The notes under the pieces were generated by a model. That model had not been told where the DNA came from. It saw nothing but the letters and a program-made list of their open reading frames with translations, and ran no database searches. This document shows, piece by piece, positions 9,977 to 22,867 of a stretch of 64,000 bases of DNA. A program made the translations under genes and the position numbers. Source of the DNA: Musa acuminata AAA Group (lineage: Eukaryota > Streptophyta > Magnoliopsida > Zingiberales > Musaceae); NCBI RefSeq assembly GCF_036884655.1, contig NC_088347.1:16574501-16638500 (forward strand), written 5' to 3'. Every line of letters starts with the position of its first letter. Position 1 is the first letter of the stretch.

Positions 9977-10870
9977 ATGACTTTTCTCGGCTTTCAAGAG
10001 GGTCACTCTATCATTCGTCCTCCTATGTTCAATGGGACGGACTACACATATTGAAAAACTCGAATGAGACTTTTCTTGCTTTCTATGGATTTCAATTTAT
10101 GGAATATTGTTGAACTTGGCTTTCAAAAATCTTCTAAACCAATGAACGAATGGAATGATTTGGAGAATAAGATTTTTTCTTTAAATGCTAGAGCTATGAA
10201 CGCTCTATTTTGTACTTTGGATAAAAATGAGTTTAATCGTATTTCTTTATGCGAAACTATACATAAGATTTGGCACACACTAGAAGTAACTCATTAAGGC
10301 ACGAATAGAATAAAAGAGTCTAAAATAAATCTTTTGATGCATGATTTTGAGATATTTCGAATGAAGCCAGGAGAAACTATTGTTTACATATACACCCATT
10401 TTATGGATATCGTCAATAGTTTAAAAGCACTTGGTAAAAGTTTTTCTAACCTTGAACTTGTAAACAAAATTTTATAATTTTTCCTAATAATTGGGATCCT
10501 AAAGTAATGGCTATTCAAGAAGCAAAGGATTTTAACTATTTTAACTTATCAGGTCTTTAATGACTAATAAAATGACTCGTATCGAATATGATGTACTTGA
10601 GAACAACCTTTCAAAGAACAAGAAGGATTTGACACTTCGAACAATAGAATATCACTTGAGCGATAACTCCAGTGATGATGATGATGATGATCTTGAACTT
10701 CTAACAATAAAATTTAAAAAAGTTTATAAAACGAGAATCAAAGAATAAAAATGAACTTAAAAAAAAAGCTACCAAAGAATAAGAATGTACTCAAGATGAC
10801 TTGGGATGAAATGAGTGCATCCGAAGACAAGGAGCAAACCAACAAAGACAGTGTTGAACTTTGTCTTGGT
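9977..10870 (+). pseudogene. gag: Sirevirus Gag relic, split by the Tekay insertion
   Basis: ATG at 9977 with a Gag start MTFLGFQEGHSIIRPP matching the other copies. In-frame stops include TGA at 10052-10054 (tryptophan in the sister copies) and a TAA near 10296. A frameshift occurs near 10475. An open piece, 10064-10297, retains the DLENKIFSLNARAMNALF block. The knuckle region is eroded. At 10870 the coding sequence is cut by the Tekay element; about 20 bases of downstream gag resume at 21041. Confidence 0.8.
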
Positions 10871-11172
10871 TGTAACACCCCTCATTTCCGAATTTTCGTA
10901 TAAATTTCTGGTGATAATATAAGCATTTATTTTAAATTGACAAAAGAAATAGAGTATGAATCAGAGGTAACTCATTTGTAAGATTTGGGAGATCTGTTCA
11001 AAAAAAAAAAAAAATAAAGAATCTGAGGACCTATATGTAAACCCTAAGTACCTAATCGTGAATATGATAAAAATAAGGACTAAACTGCAAAATGCACAAA
11101 ATGACAAATTCCACCGTTTAAGCCTCTCTGCCTTCGTTCTTAAGGAAGCAGAGAAGGCAGCTCGTGGGTGAT

Positions 11173-11240
11173 CAAAGAAAGAAAGAAAGAAAGAAAGAAG
11201 AAGAAGAAGAAGAAGAAGAAGAAGAAGAAGAAGAAGAAGA
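11173..11240 (+). repeat. GAAA/GAA microsatellite in Tekay 5' LTR
   Basis: A run of GAAA units passes into about 17 AAG units. The matching run in the 3' LTR (18670-18722) is shorter, so the array changed length after insertion. Confidence 0.9.
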
Positions 11241-12287
11241 TAAAAAAAATTGGGGTTTTTAGGGTTCTTGCTTTAATCTTTTCACTTCGGGTCAAAATTC
11301 TCAAAGGCAAGTGTTCTAACCCCATCCTACAGAATTTTTAGTCTCTGATTTTATATTGATTCAAAATAAATTGAAGGATTTCTATTTAGAAACTGATATG
11401 TCTCCCTTTGGACATAGAACCATGGATTCTGAAGTTTTTTCGGTAAACTGACCCCTATACACTGTTTCAGCTATAAGTTTTAGCACAAAATGTGAATTCG
11501 GACAGAAACTATTTTTTTTGAAATTAGACTCGTATATCTTCCTTTTGACACTGATTTTGTAGATTTTGGAAACCAAATACTTACCCAAACATCTGTTTCA
11601 AATGAGCCTATAGACGCTGTAAAACAGGGTTCAAGATTTCTGACCTATCGATACTAAAATGCCTATAACTCCCTGTTGCAAATTCTGATTTGTACCAAAC
11701 TGATTTTATTTGAAACTAGATTTGAAAATATTTCTTTTGACATATATTTTGGAAATTTTGGAATTCAATTGTCTACCCTATTATCTGTTGAATCCGACCC
11801 TATAAATTCTGCAAAACAGTGATTGTGTTTTTGACCTTGTGTTACCAAATCAAAGGTAACTCCGTGTTGGGAGCCCTGTTTCATATGAAATTTGTTCCAT
11901 CAGAATATAGATTGATATATGGTTCGACCATAGCATTCTTATGGGTATTGGAGCATAATTGATATTCTGAAATATTTGTTTGATGTGCCACTGGAATCCT
12001 GTCCGAAATCGAGTTTTGGTCGATTTTGCGTATTTTGTTCCATTCCTTTGGATATTTGAATTCGTCTAACCTTCTTATTGGAATTGAGATAAATATGATT
12101 GCTTGGAATCCCTGTACACTCTTGTTTTCATTTCATTCCAAATTTGAATACATTTGTGAGAGATTTGTTCTTTGCTTCGTATTGTCTCGAAAAGGCACAT
12201 GCACGTTTCGTTGTTCCGTGTGTGCTTCCGATATATGCTACTTACTGTTAAAACTGCCCTCTTGTACTCTAGTGTGTGGGATTGTCT

Positions 12288-12480
12288 AGACCTTTGCCAG
12301 AAATGGTAAAGGGTATGCGCTTATTGCCCGCTATGTGGGGTCCCGCTATGTGGGATATTCTGGACCTTTGCCAGAAATGGTAAAGGGTATGCGCTTATTG
12401 CCTGCTATGTGGGGTCCCGCTATGTGGGATATTCTGGACCTTTGCCAGAAATGGTAAAGGGTATGTTCTTAGAGCCTGCG
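12288..12480 (+). repeat. 74-base tandem repeat in Tekay LTR
   Basis: The block 'ggacctttgccagaaatggt' recurs at 12288 (slightly altered), 12362 and 12436, a period of 74. The 3' LTR has the same array at about 19770-19945, with one unit shortened by about 15 bases. Confidence 0.85.
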
Positions 12481-13430
12481 ATGCTCTGCCGGCCCCCTTT
12501 GTCTTCACCTAGACGTGGGTGGATGGAGCTCCCAGACGTGGGAGACTTTTGTCAGGTGGTCATTCAGAAATGGATGAATCACATTCTGACTGAGATCTCA
12601 CTACACCTTCTATATGTTTGATATGACATCCAGAGTTTTGGTGAGTTGTTTCTATTCATGTTCTGGATCAGAATGATATGATTGCAACATCAAGGACGAC
12701 GTATGAGCTTCTATACGATATTTGTTTTTGATATGCTCTGAAATGCTTCATTCACTGATGATTTTGCTTCGAAATGTTCCATATGCCATTGATATGTTTC
12801 GGAACATTTTATATGGCATTGATAAGCTCCGATATGTTTCCTTTGTTATTGATATGCTCTAAATACTCTATGCCCCATCTGTTAGGAACCAAATATGTAA
12901 GATTGAAAGGACAATTATGTTTATGCTCCTTTCAGAATAGCGTATCTCTTGCTTAAATGTTAAGATTGGGCTGAGGCAGTGGAAAGTTTAGAAGATTTTA
13001 GGCAGATCTTTGTTAGCATATGTGTATATGTTGTATAAGATACTTTGCATCTTATGAAATGTGACGATAAATCTAAACGTGTGGATTTTGTGTAAGATAA
13101 AGGATCCCTCATGTATAGGATTTTGGAATGTTAAGTAAAATTTATGTAATGATATGATCTTATGGTAATCGTTGGTTTGGTGACTGCATAGACTTCCCCA
13201 CTTATGAATTTTATGTTGTGGTTATTATTTTGATGAGTTAAGTTCAGTTTGTTTGAATTATCGAGTGATGTGTGGGATGTTTATGAACTGCACAGGGTTA
13301 TGAATTTGTAGACTATAGAGGTGAAATTTTTGATCTGAATGTTTTCTTAGTGACCTCAAATGTATGTTTGGATCCTGGGTTAGTTATGATGAAAAATTTA
13401 AATATTGTCGATATTTTGAGGGGCGTGACA

Positions 13431-13794
13431 GAGGTGGTATCAGAGCCGACCTAGCATTAGAGCAGGGTGAGAGGGCTGCAGTAGGAAAGGGCTACCCGTG
13501 GATGGAGTCAGAGAACTCATCATGGTGTGGAGCCACCACTGAGTTAAACCTCACATGCACTATGCTAGGGTTCGATCTGGGATATGTCAGGCCTTGACGA
13601 GGACGTCAAGCTAATTGAGTTGGGGATAATATAATATCCCATTAGTCCCACATCGGAAGTGGGGAATGAGTATGATTAGCTTATAAGGGCCTGATGAGTA
13701 TACTACGTTACCTCCCGCTTAAGCATTTTGGTCCGTCGTTGAGGACAAAAATGGAGTTATTGGCCAGTTAGCTCATCAGACCCGGGTCGTGACA
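13431..13794 (+). other. LTR-like leader insert between two PBS copies
   Basis: After the Tekay 5' LTR a PBS appears at 13435-13447 (TGGTATCAGAGCC). It is followed by ~340 bases that themselves end in GGGTCGTGACA and a second PBS (13796-13808). The insert contains 'cccattagtcccacatcgg', a motif common near plant retroelement LTRs, so it resembles the 3' end of an unrelated LTR. It may be a template-switch product of reverse transcription. No gene is seen. Confidence 0.6.
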
Positions 13795-13795
13795 T

Positions 13796-13808
13796 TTGGT
13801 ATCAGAGC
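13796..13808 (+). other. second PBS of the Tekay element
   Basis: TTGGTATCAGAGC one base after a TGACA end. It lies ~100 bases upstream of the gag ATG, the usual PBS-gag spacing, so this may be the PBS of the original leader. Confidence 0.65.
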
Positions 13809-13910
13809 ATGATTTGAGAATCACTAAGAATATTATTTTTTTGAGGTTTATTGACTATCATTTAGAGATTGATCAAAGAAAATGTTCTTTTGATGTTTTA
13901 GGAAGCGAGG

Positions 13911-16900
13911 ATGACGAGATCATCTAGTTCTCCTGTTGCATCTACTGCTGATCAATTGAGTGGTATCATGCGGACTTTGGAGACTATGGCACAAGTGATG
14001 CAATAACAACAACAACCTATCCAACAAGGAAGTAATGATGGAACAGAGACATCAAACCAGATGGGGTTGGGAATTGGACAGTTTAAGAAGCTTAGTCCTC
14101 CCAGTTTTAGTGGTGAGTCTGATCCAATGGTGGCAGAACGATGGATGATGCAGATAGAGAAAATATTTGATGCTTTAAATTACCCTGATGATCGAAAGGT
14201 TTTTCTTGCCACCTTTATGCTGGAAGGAGAAGTTGAACACTGGTGGAGAATGATTAAGAGAATGTCTGAAATCAAACATGAGCCAATGACATGGAAGTTA
14301 TTCCAAGAAAAGTTTAACGATAAATATTTTCCAGATTGTATGAGAGAGCAAAAAGAGTTGGAGTTCTTGAATCTTATCCAGGGAAGTATGACGGTTACAA
14401 AGTATGAATCTAAATTCACTGAGCTCTCCAGGTTTGCCACACATATGACTGATGATGAATATAGAAAAGCAAGAAGGTTTGAAAGGGGATTACGGCCAGC
14501 AATAAGAAGCCGAATGTCAGCTTTAAAATTACAAACATATGCTGATACGGTAGAAAGAGCTTTGAAAATTGAAAGAGACATGGAGGAAATTCAAGAAATC
14601 ATTGGCAAGGACAAAAGGGACAAATTTACTAGCAAAAGCAGGAGAGAAAATGAATATGAAGCTAGTAACAAGAGGTTTAAGACATCTGGATTTGAGAAAA
14701 GGAAACCATTGTGGAGGACTCAGTCATGTGCAAAATGTGGATTAAATCATGAAACAAGTCAGTGTTTTCGGGTGACTGGAGCATGTTTTGGTTGTGGAAA
14801 GCTAGATCATCAATTAAGAGATTGCCCACTGAATCGGAAGAAAGAGCCACTGTCTCCTAGACCCTCAGCCCATGCTAGAGTGTATGCTATCACTGAACAA
14901 GATTCTAAAGCTTCTAAATCAGTGGTGGAAGGTATTCTTCATGTTTCTAAAAGAAATGCAAAAGTTTTGTTTGATCCCGGCTCCAACTTATCTTTTGTTT
15001 CACAATACTTTGCTTGTCACTTGGATATACTACCTAGACCCCTGGATTATATGTTATATGTAACAACTACTGTTGGAGATGCATTGGCAACAAACTTGGT
15101 CTACCCATCTTGTTTGATCTCTATTGGAGACCATGAACTCCTTGCTGATTTGATTCTCCTAGAGATCCAGGGCTTTGATATTATACTTGGCATGGATTGG
15201 TTATCTTCTCATCACGCTAGTATTGATTGTTACAAAAAAATAATTACTTTCTGCATACCAGATCAGCCTATATTTTTCTTTGAGGGCATTAGGTATGATT
15301 TGCCTCCTTGCTTGATATCAGCACTTCAAGTTTATCGTCTTATGCAAAAAGGTTGTTTTTGTTATATGGTGTGTGTAAAGGAGCATTCAAATCAGGAAAC
15401 CCACCTAGATGAAATTGTAGTGGTCAAAGAATTCCCTGATGTATTCCCAGATGACTTGCCTGGTTTACCTCTAGATAGAGAGGGTGAATTTGCTATTGAT
15501 CTGGTCTCCAGTACAACCCCAATATCTAAGCCTCCCTACAGGATGGCACCACTCGAGCCAGAGGAATTAAAGAAGCAAATACAAGAATTATTAGATAAGG
15601 GTTTCATACGACCCAGTGTATCCCCATGGGGTGCTCCGGTACTATTAGTGAAGAAGAAGGATGGAACATTGAGGCTTTGTATTGATTATAGACAATTGAA
15701 TCAGGTGACCATCAAAAACAAGTATCCCATACCTAGAATTGATGATTTGTTTGATCAACTACAGGGTGCACAAGTATTCTCTAAGATTGACCTGAGGTCA
15801 GGTTACTATCAGTTGAAGATCAAGGAGGAGGATATTTCAAAAACAGCTTTCAGAACTCGATATGGTCATTATGAATTCTTGGTGATGCCTTTTGGTTTGA
15901 CAAATGTCCCTGCAGCTTTTATGGAACTAATGAATAGGATATTTCAACCGCTCTTGGATATCTGTGTAATTATATTTATTGATGACATATTGGTGTATTC
16001 AAAGAGTAATCAGGAGCATGAGGAACACTTGAGAGATGTGTTGTCCATACTAAGAGAAAAGAAGTTGTATGCGAAGTTCAGCAAATGTGAATTTTGGTTG
16101 AATGAAATTGCTTTCTTAGGCTATGTGATTTCAGGGAAGGGTATATCTGTTGATCCAAGGAAAATAGAAGCTGTAGTTGAATGGGAAGTACCAACAAATG
16201 TAACAGAAGTTCGAAGCTTTTTGGGCATGGCAGGTTATTATAGGAGATTTGTGGAGGGATTTTCTCGAATCGCTCAACCTCTCACCAAACTCACTAAGAA
16301 GAATATGAAATTTGTATGGGGTGATGATTGTGAGCAGAGTTTTCAAGAGTTAAAAAGAAGATTGACTAGTGCCCCTATTCTCACTATTCCAAGTGGTAGT
16401 GAGGGATTTGTAGTTTATACTGATACTTCAAGAAAAGGCCTAGGATGTGTTTTGATGCAGGAAGGGAGAGTAATTGCTTATGCTTCTAGGCAACTTAAAG
16501 GTTATGAATTGAATTATCCAACTCATGATTTGGAATTAGCAGCAATTATTTTTGCTCTAAAGATTTGGAGACATTATTTGTATGGTCGACAGTTTGAAAT
16601 CTTCACTGATCACAAGAGTTTAAAATATATTTTTACTCAGAAAGAGTTAAACATGAGGCAGCGAAGATGGATAGAACTTCTGAAGGTTTACGATTGTGCC
16701 ATCCGTTATCACCCGGGCAAAGCCAATGTTGTAGCTGATGCACTTAGTAGGAAATATACAAGTTTTATGGCTAGTCTGGTTGTGAAGCAATGGAAGTTAT
16801 TAGAAGAAAATTTTGATTTGAAAGCTTTGAGGAAAGAGCAAGACTCGATGATATTGATGGCCTCCATTCAAGTGCAATCTGATCTTATTCAACAAATTAA

Positions 16901-18338
16901 GGAAGGACAATTACGAGATCCACATTTAATCTACTTGAGGAGTGAAGTAGAAAAGGAATTGAAGCCACAATTTCAAGTTTCAAAGGATGGCCTATTGAGA
17001 TTTGGGGAGAGAGTATGTGTACCAAATGAACCAGATATCAAGAATCAAATCCTAAATAAAAGTCATACTTCAAAGTACACCCTACACCCTGGGAGCATTA
17101 AGATGTATAGAGATCTTCAAAGTCATTATTGGTGGGAAGGCATGAAGAAGGAAATTGCAATGTATGTTTCAAAATGTTTGACTTGTCAGCAAATCAAAGT
17201 AGAACACCAAAGACCTGGAGGATTGTTACAACCTTTAGATATTCCTGAATGGAAATGGGAATGCATTACTATGGATTTTGTTTCAGGACTACCCAGAACC
17301 TCTAAAAAGCATGATGCTATTTGGGTTATCATTGATAGGTTAACAAAATCTGCACATTTCCTACCGATTAATATGACTTATTCGCTTGATAGACTTGCAG
17401 ATTTATATGTCAGTGAAATAGTAAGACTTCATGGTATTTCAAAGGAGATAATCTCTGATAGAGACTCCAGATTTCTCTCTAGATTCTGGAGAAGATTGCA
17501 GGAGTCGATGGGCACTAAAGTTAAGTTTAGTACTGCATATCATCCTCAGACTGATGGTCAGTCAGAAAGAACAATTCAAACACTTGAGGATTTGCTTAGA
17601 GCCTATGTTATGGATTGGAAAGGTGAATGGGATAAGGATATTTCACTTGTTGAGTTCACGTATAATAATAGTTATCATTCAAGTATTCAGATGGCTCCTT
17701 ATGAAGCTTTATATGGGCGAAGGTGCATAACACCTATATGTTGGGAGGAAGTTGGTGACAGAAAGCTGTTAGCACCGGACAAGGTACAAGAAACTTCCGA
17801 GAAAATTCAAGTTATAAGGAAAAGGTTAAAAACTGCTTAGAGTCGTCAAAAGAGTTATGCCGACAATAGAAGACGAGATATTGAGTTTGAAATCGGAGAT
17901 TTTGTATTCTTGAAAGTCTCCCCTTCCAAAGGCATTATAAGGTTTGGGAAGAAAGGATAGTTAAGCCCCAGATTTATTGGACCTTTTGAGGTTCTTGAGA
18001 GGGTTGGTTCTGTCGCTTACAGGATTGCCTTGCCACCAGCATTGAGTCATGTCCATGATATATTTCATGTCTCGATGATTAGGAAGTATATATATGACCC
18101 TTCTCACATCATTAAGTATGAGCTGGTGGATATTGATAAAGATTTATCTTATGTGGAAGAGCCTATTCAGATTGTTGGTAAGAAAGAAAAAGTCCTAAGG
18201 AATCGGGTCATCCCACTGGTTCAAGTAATTCGGAGACATCATTCTGGAGAGGAGACAACTTAGGAGCTAGAGGAGGAAATGAAAAAGGTGTATCCTAGTC
18301 TTTTCATCGATAGAGGTACGATAAATTTAGAGGACTAA
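13911..18338 (+). pseudogene. gag-pol: Tekay/Del Gag-Pol polyprotein with four in-frame stops
   Basis: One frame of 1475 codons from ATG 13911 to TAA 18336-18338, with no frameshift. Stops interrupt it at 14004 (TAA), 17838 (TAG), 17958 (TAG) and 18261 (TAG); the largest open piece is 14061-17840. Gag carries two knuckles ([13 protein letters not shown] at residue 273, [14 protein letters not shown] at 292). The protease motif is DPGS at 355, where the family usually has DTG or DSG. RT has FIDDILVYS (aspartates 691-692), and RNase H starts YTDTSRKG near 838. Integrase has an HHCC zinc region and D1122, D1183, E1219 (35 residues between the last two). A GPF-type module ([12 protein letters not shown]) and a chromodomain-like tail follow. 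Three of the stops fit a C-to-T change on one strand; 17958 fits an A-to-T change. Confidence 0.93.
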
Positions 18339-18345
18339 ATTTTTC

Positions 18346-18362
18346 TTTTAAGGGGGGGAGAG
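18346..18362 (+). other. Tekay PPT
   Basis: TTTTAAGGGGGGGAGAG ends directly at the 3' LTR start. Confidence 0.85.
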
Positions 18363-21035
18363 TGTAACACCCCTCATTTCCGAATTTTCGTATAAAATTT
18401 CTGGTGATAATTTAAGCATTTATTTTAAATTGACAAAAGAAATAGAGTATGAATCAGAGGTAACTCATTTGTAAGATTTGGGAGATCTGTTCAAAAAAAA
18501 AAAAAAAGAAGAAAGAATATGAGGACCTATATGTAAACCCTAAGGACCTAATCGTGAATATGATAAAAACAAGGACTAAACTGCAAAATGCACAAAATGA
18601 CAAATTCCACCGTTTAAGCCTCTCTGCCTTCGTTCTTAAGGAAGCAGAGAAGGCAGCTCGTGGGTGATCAAAGAAAGAAAGAAAGAAAGAAAGAAAGAAG
18701 AAGAAGAAGAAGAAGAAGAAGAGAAAAAAAATTGGGGTTTTTAGGGTTCTTGCTTTAATCTTTTCACTTCGGGTCAAAATTCTCAAAGGCAAGTGTTCTA
18801 ACCCCATCCTACAGAATTTTTAGTCTCTGTTTTTATGTTGATTCAAAATAAATTGAAGTATTTCTATTTAGAAACTGATATGTCTCCCTTTGGACATAGA
18901 ACCATGGATTCTGAAGTTTTTTCGGTAAACTGACCCCTATACACTGTTTCAGCTATAAGTTTTAGCACAAAATGTGAATTCGGACAGAAACTATTTTTTT
19001 TGAAATTAGACTCGTATATCTTCCTTTTGACACTGATTTTGTAGATTTTGGAAACCAAATACTTACCCAAACATCTGTTTCAAATGAGCCTATAGACGCT
19101 GTAAAACAGGGTTCAAGATTTCTGACCTATCGATACTAAAATGCCTATAACTCCCTGTTGCAAATTCTGATTTGTACCAAACTGATTTTATTTGAAACTA
19201 GATTTGAAAATATTTCTTTTGACATATATTTTGGAAATTTTGGAATTCAATTGTCTACCCTATTATCTGTTGAATCCGACCCTATAAATTCTGCAAAACA
19301 GTGATTGTGTTTTTGACCTTGTGTTACCAAATCAAAGGTAACTCCGTGTTGGGAGCCCTGTTTCATATGAAATTTGTTCCATCAGAATATAGATTGATAT
19401 ATGGTTCGACCAAAGCTTTCTTATGGGTATTGGAGCATAATTGATATTCTGAAATATTTGTTTGATGTGCCACTGGAATCCTGTCCGAAATCGAGTTTTG
19501 GTCGATTTTGCGTATTTTGTTCCATTCCTTTGGATATTTGAATTCGTCTAACCTTCTTATTGGAATTGAGCTAAATATGATTGCTTGGAATCCCTGTACA
19601 CTCTTGTTTTCATTTCATTCCAAATTTGAATACATTTGTGAGAGATTTGTTCTTTGCTTCGTATTGTCTCGAAAAGGCACATGCACGTTTCGTTGTTCCG
19701 CGTGTGCTTCCGATATATGCTACTTACTGTTAAAACTGCCCTCTTATACTCTGGTGCATGGGATTGTCTGGACCTTTGCCAGAAATGGTAAAGGGTATGC
19801 GCTTATTGCCCGCTATGTGGGGTCCCGCTATGTGGGATATTCTGGACCTTTGCTAGAAATGGTAAAGGGTATGCGCTTATTGCCCGCTATGTGGGATATT
19901 CTGGACCTTTGCCAGAAATGGTAAAGGGTTTGTGCTTAGAGCCTGCGATGCTCTGCCGGCCCCCTCTGACTTCACCTAGACGTGGGTGGATGGAGCTCCC
20001 AAACGTGGGAGACTTTTGTCAGGTGGTCATTCAGAAATGGATGAATCACATTCTGACTGAGATCCCACTACACCTTCTATATGTTTGATATGACATCCAG
20101 AGTTTTGGTGAGTTGTTTCTATTCATGCTCTGGATCAGAATGATATGATTGCAACGTCAAGGACGACGTTTGAGCTTCTATACGATATTTGTTTTTGATA
20201 TGCTCTGAAATGCTTCATTCACTGATGATTTTGTTTCGAAATGTTCCATATGCCATTGATATGTTTCGGAACATTTTATATGCCATTGATAAGCTCCGAT
20301 ATGTTTCCTTTGTTATTGATATGCTCTAAATACTCTATTCCCCATCTGTTAGGAACCAAATATGTAAGATTGAAAGGACAATTATGTTTATGCTCCTAAT
20401 GATATTATGTCTACGAAATCGTATATTCTGCCTTGTATTTTGAAACTGTATCTCTTTGGAAATTGTACTATTTTGATATGGATATGTTAGTCACTTGCTG
20501 AGCTCTTTATGCTCACCCCATTTGTTGATAAATTTTTCAGGATAGCGTATCGCTTGCTTAAATGTTAAGATTGGGCTGAGGCAGTGTAAAGTTTAGAAGA
20601 TTTTGGGCAGATCTTTGTTAGCATATGTGTATATGTTGTATAAGATACTTTACATCTTATAAAATGTGACGATAAATCTAAACGTGTCGATTTTGTGTAA
20701 GATAAAGGATCCCTCATGTATAGGATTTTGGAATGTTAAGTTAAATTTATGTAATGATATGATCTTATGGTAATCGTTGGTTTGGTGACTGCATAGACTT
20801 CCCCACTTGTGAATTTTATGTTGTGGTTATTATTTTGATGAGTTAAGTTCAGTTTGTTTGAATTATCGAGTGATGTGTGGGATGTTTATGAACTGCACAG
20901 GGTTATAAATTTGTAGACTATAGAGGTGAAATTTTTGATCTGAATGTTTTCTTAGTGACCTCAAATGTATGTTTGGATCCTGAGTTAGTTATGATGAAAA
21001 ATTTAAATATTGTCGATATTTTGAGGGGCGTGACA
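18363..21035 (+). repeat. Tekay 3' LTR
   Basis: 2673 bp, same termini as the 5' LTR and very similar throughout. It keeps the segment 20398-20535 that the 5' LTR has lost, so this is the fuller version. Microsatellite at 18670-18722. Confidence 0.92.
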
Positions 21036-21040
21036 TTGGT

Positions 21041-22866
21041 GGCTCTCAACGATAAGGTAAATGACTCACCCAAAACCTCTTTACCTTACAATGAAATTAC
21101 TTCAGTTGTTTGATGATTTTAAATTAGTTATAAAAAATATACAAAAAAATTCATGTGTCTCATTCTAGTGATTTTGAAAACTTCAAAATAAACGTGATAA
21201 TTGCATGTTTAACTCCTTACACTAAATGCAATGAGTTAGATTCACTAAAGAAGGAAAATGCATTACTACAACAAAAAAAACAATTTTGATTAAAATAATT
21301 TATGTTTAAATCATGTTGGATGATTTAATGATTTAATTATGCATGATGATTTAAAGTAAGACTGATTTTTGTGATTTATAGTTTATTGATCTTGATGATT
21401 TCTATGATGAAATTTGCTCTTTCGATTTTAAATGATGATGCAGGTGTTGATTATGGTATAAAAAACTAAGACATGCTTGTATGAATAAAGCACACAAATT
21501 GAAATAACTAAAAAGGGAATACATTTTGAAATTTTCTCTATCTTATCGATTTTTTAAAAAGAAATTGATAAATCTATTTATGTCATTTTGAATCTCTTGA
21601 AAGTGATTTTGATTATTTGAATTTGAATGAGTTTTTACCTATATCATGATTTTGATTTCTTGGAATTATGAATTAAGATCTTCTATTATGTGTTCTCATA
21701 TTATTTAAGAGGATTTTTTTATGAATCATGATTTTTCTTGTGAATTCTAAGAATTATAACTTGTGATTTTTTTTATATGAATCATGATCTTGACAACTTG
21801 AGATTTTTTATACATGAACAAGATATTTTATTCTCCATATTCCTTTTCGCTAAAGAAGAGATTCATCCAAAAGAATCTTGATTCTTTCACTTGATATTTA
21901 TAAATTGAGATTTATTATGGATTCTTTTTGCTCTCCTACGATTCTTTTTGCTATTCACTAAAGAGGAAACTTATCCTAATAAACCATGATATGCCACTTG
22001 ACATTTTGATAATTTATAACTTGAGTTTTGTTATGTACAAATTCTTTATATTTATGGTTGTATACCTTATGTGATGCTTAGAGCATTAATGTTAGAAGCA
22101 AATGAATTGCACCATTGTATTATTCCCCTCTTCTTCTTTCTTACAATGACCAAGGGGAGTAAGAAAATTACTAGCTTGAATGTTAAATCTCCCAAATGCA
22201 TAAACTCTTCTTATATATTTTTTGGATCATGATCTTGATTTCTTGATTTTTATGACTTGAGATTCTTTTTAAATCAGGATCATTTCCTATCATTCCTTTT
22301 ATTTACAAAAGAAGAAGTTTGTTAAAAATGATGCATGGTCTTTTGGTATTTTATTTTTATGATTGAAATATTAATGTAAATTTATCCTTGTTATTTATCT
22401 ATGTTAAGATTTGAAAATTAATGTAAAGGGAAATGAACTTCAATAAAGAAGCAAGAATTGCTATCTTGCAATCTCAAGAGAAGCAAAAGTACTTTCTTGC
22501 ACATCTCAAAAGATGCAAAAATTTTGCTAACTTTCATTTCTAAAAGAAACTTGCTAGCTTGCATGATGATATATGCAATGATGTTTCAAAAACATGATAT
22601 TATGCGATGATATATGATGTTTCAAAACTTGAAATTATGCAATTATTTAAAATTGTGTCAAAAACATGCTAGTTGCACTTTTCTCCTTTTTGTTGATGAT
22701 AAAGGGGGAGAAGTTATGATGATATAAAATGATGCATAAAATACTCATAGTATTATGCTGATGCATACAATTAGAAGTTATGATGATCATAAATGGTAGG
22801 ATGTAATATACTTTAATATTTTGATACCATGATGATTTGAAATATTTATAATGATGCATGCAATGC
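21041..22866 (+). mobile_element. Sirevirus remainder downstream of Tekay insertion (noncoding)
   Basis: Starts with the last bases of the interrupted gag ('aacgataagg', also present at 32506 in another copy). It then becomes AT-rich DNA full of ATGATG and stop codons, resembling the Sirevirus 3' internal region. PPT-like purine blocks lie near 22152 and 22704. Pol is entirely gone. No gene is supported here. Confidence 0.65.
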
Positions 22867-22867
22867 A

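Larger units (their letters stand above)
10871..13430 (+). repeat. Tekay 5' LTR
   Basis: 2560 bp, TGTAACACCC to GTGACA. It contains a GAAA/GAA microsatellite (11173-11240) and a 74-base tandem repeat (about 12288-12480). Relative to the 3' LTR it lacks 138 bases that correspond to 20398-20535. No clear TATA box was found. Small ORFs in it (12026-12289 and neighbours) also occur in the 3' LTR and do not look like genes. Confidence 0.9.
10871..21035 (+). mobile_element. Ty3/gypsy Tekay/Del-type chromovirus, complete
   Basis: A 10,165 bp element bounded by TGTAACACCC and GGGCGTGACA. The target-site duplication TTGGT (10866-10870 and 21036-21040) is perfect, and the interrupted Sirevirus gag resumes across it. 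LTRs are 2560 and 2673 bp. Domain order is gag, protease, RT, RNase H, integrase and C-terminal chromodomain, with the integrase sequence style of the Tekay/Del clade. It is inactive as it stands because of in-frame stops. Confidence 0.92.

Noticed and set aside
12026..12289. ORF in the Tekay LTR (also 19508-19924)
   Set aside because: Both copies lie in LTRs, have no known domain, and differ in length because of a tandem repeat.
18454..18807. Phenylalanine-rich minus-strand ORF
   Set aside because: It is the translation of the GAA microsatellite.
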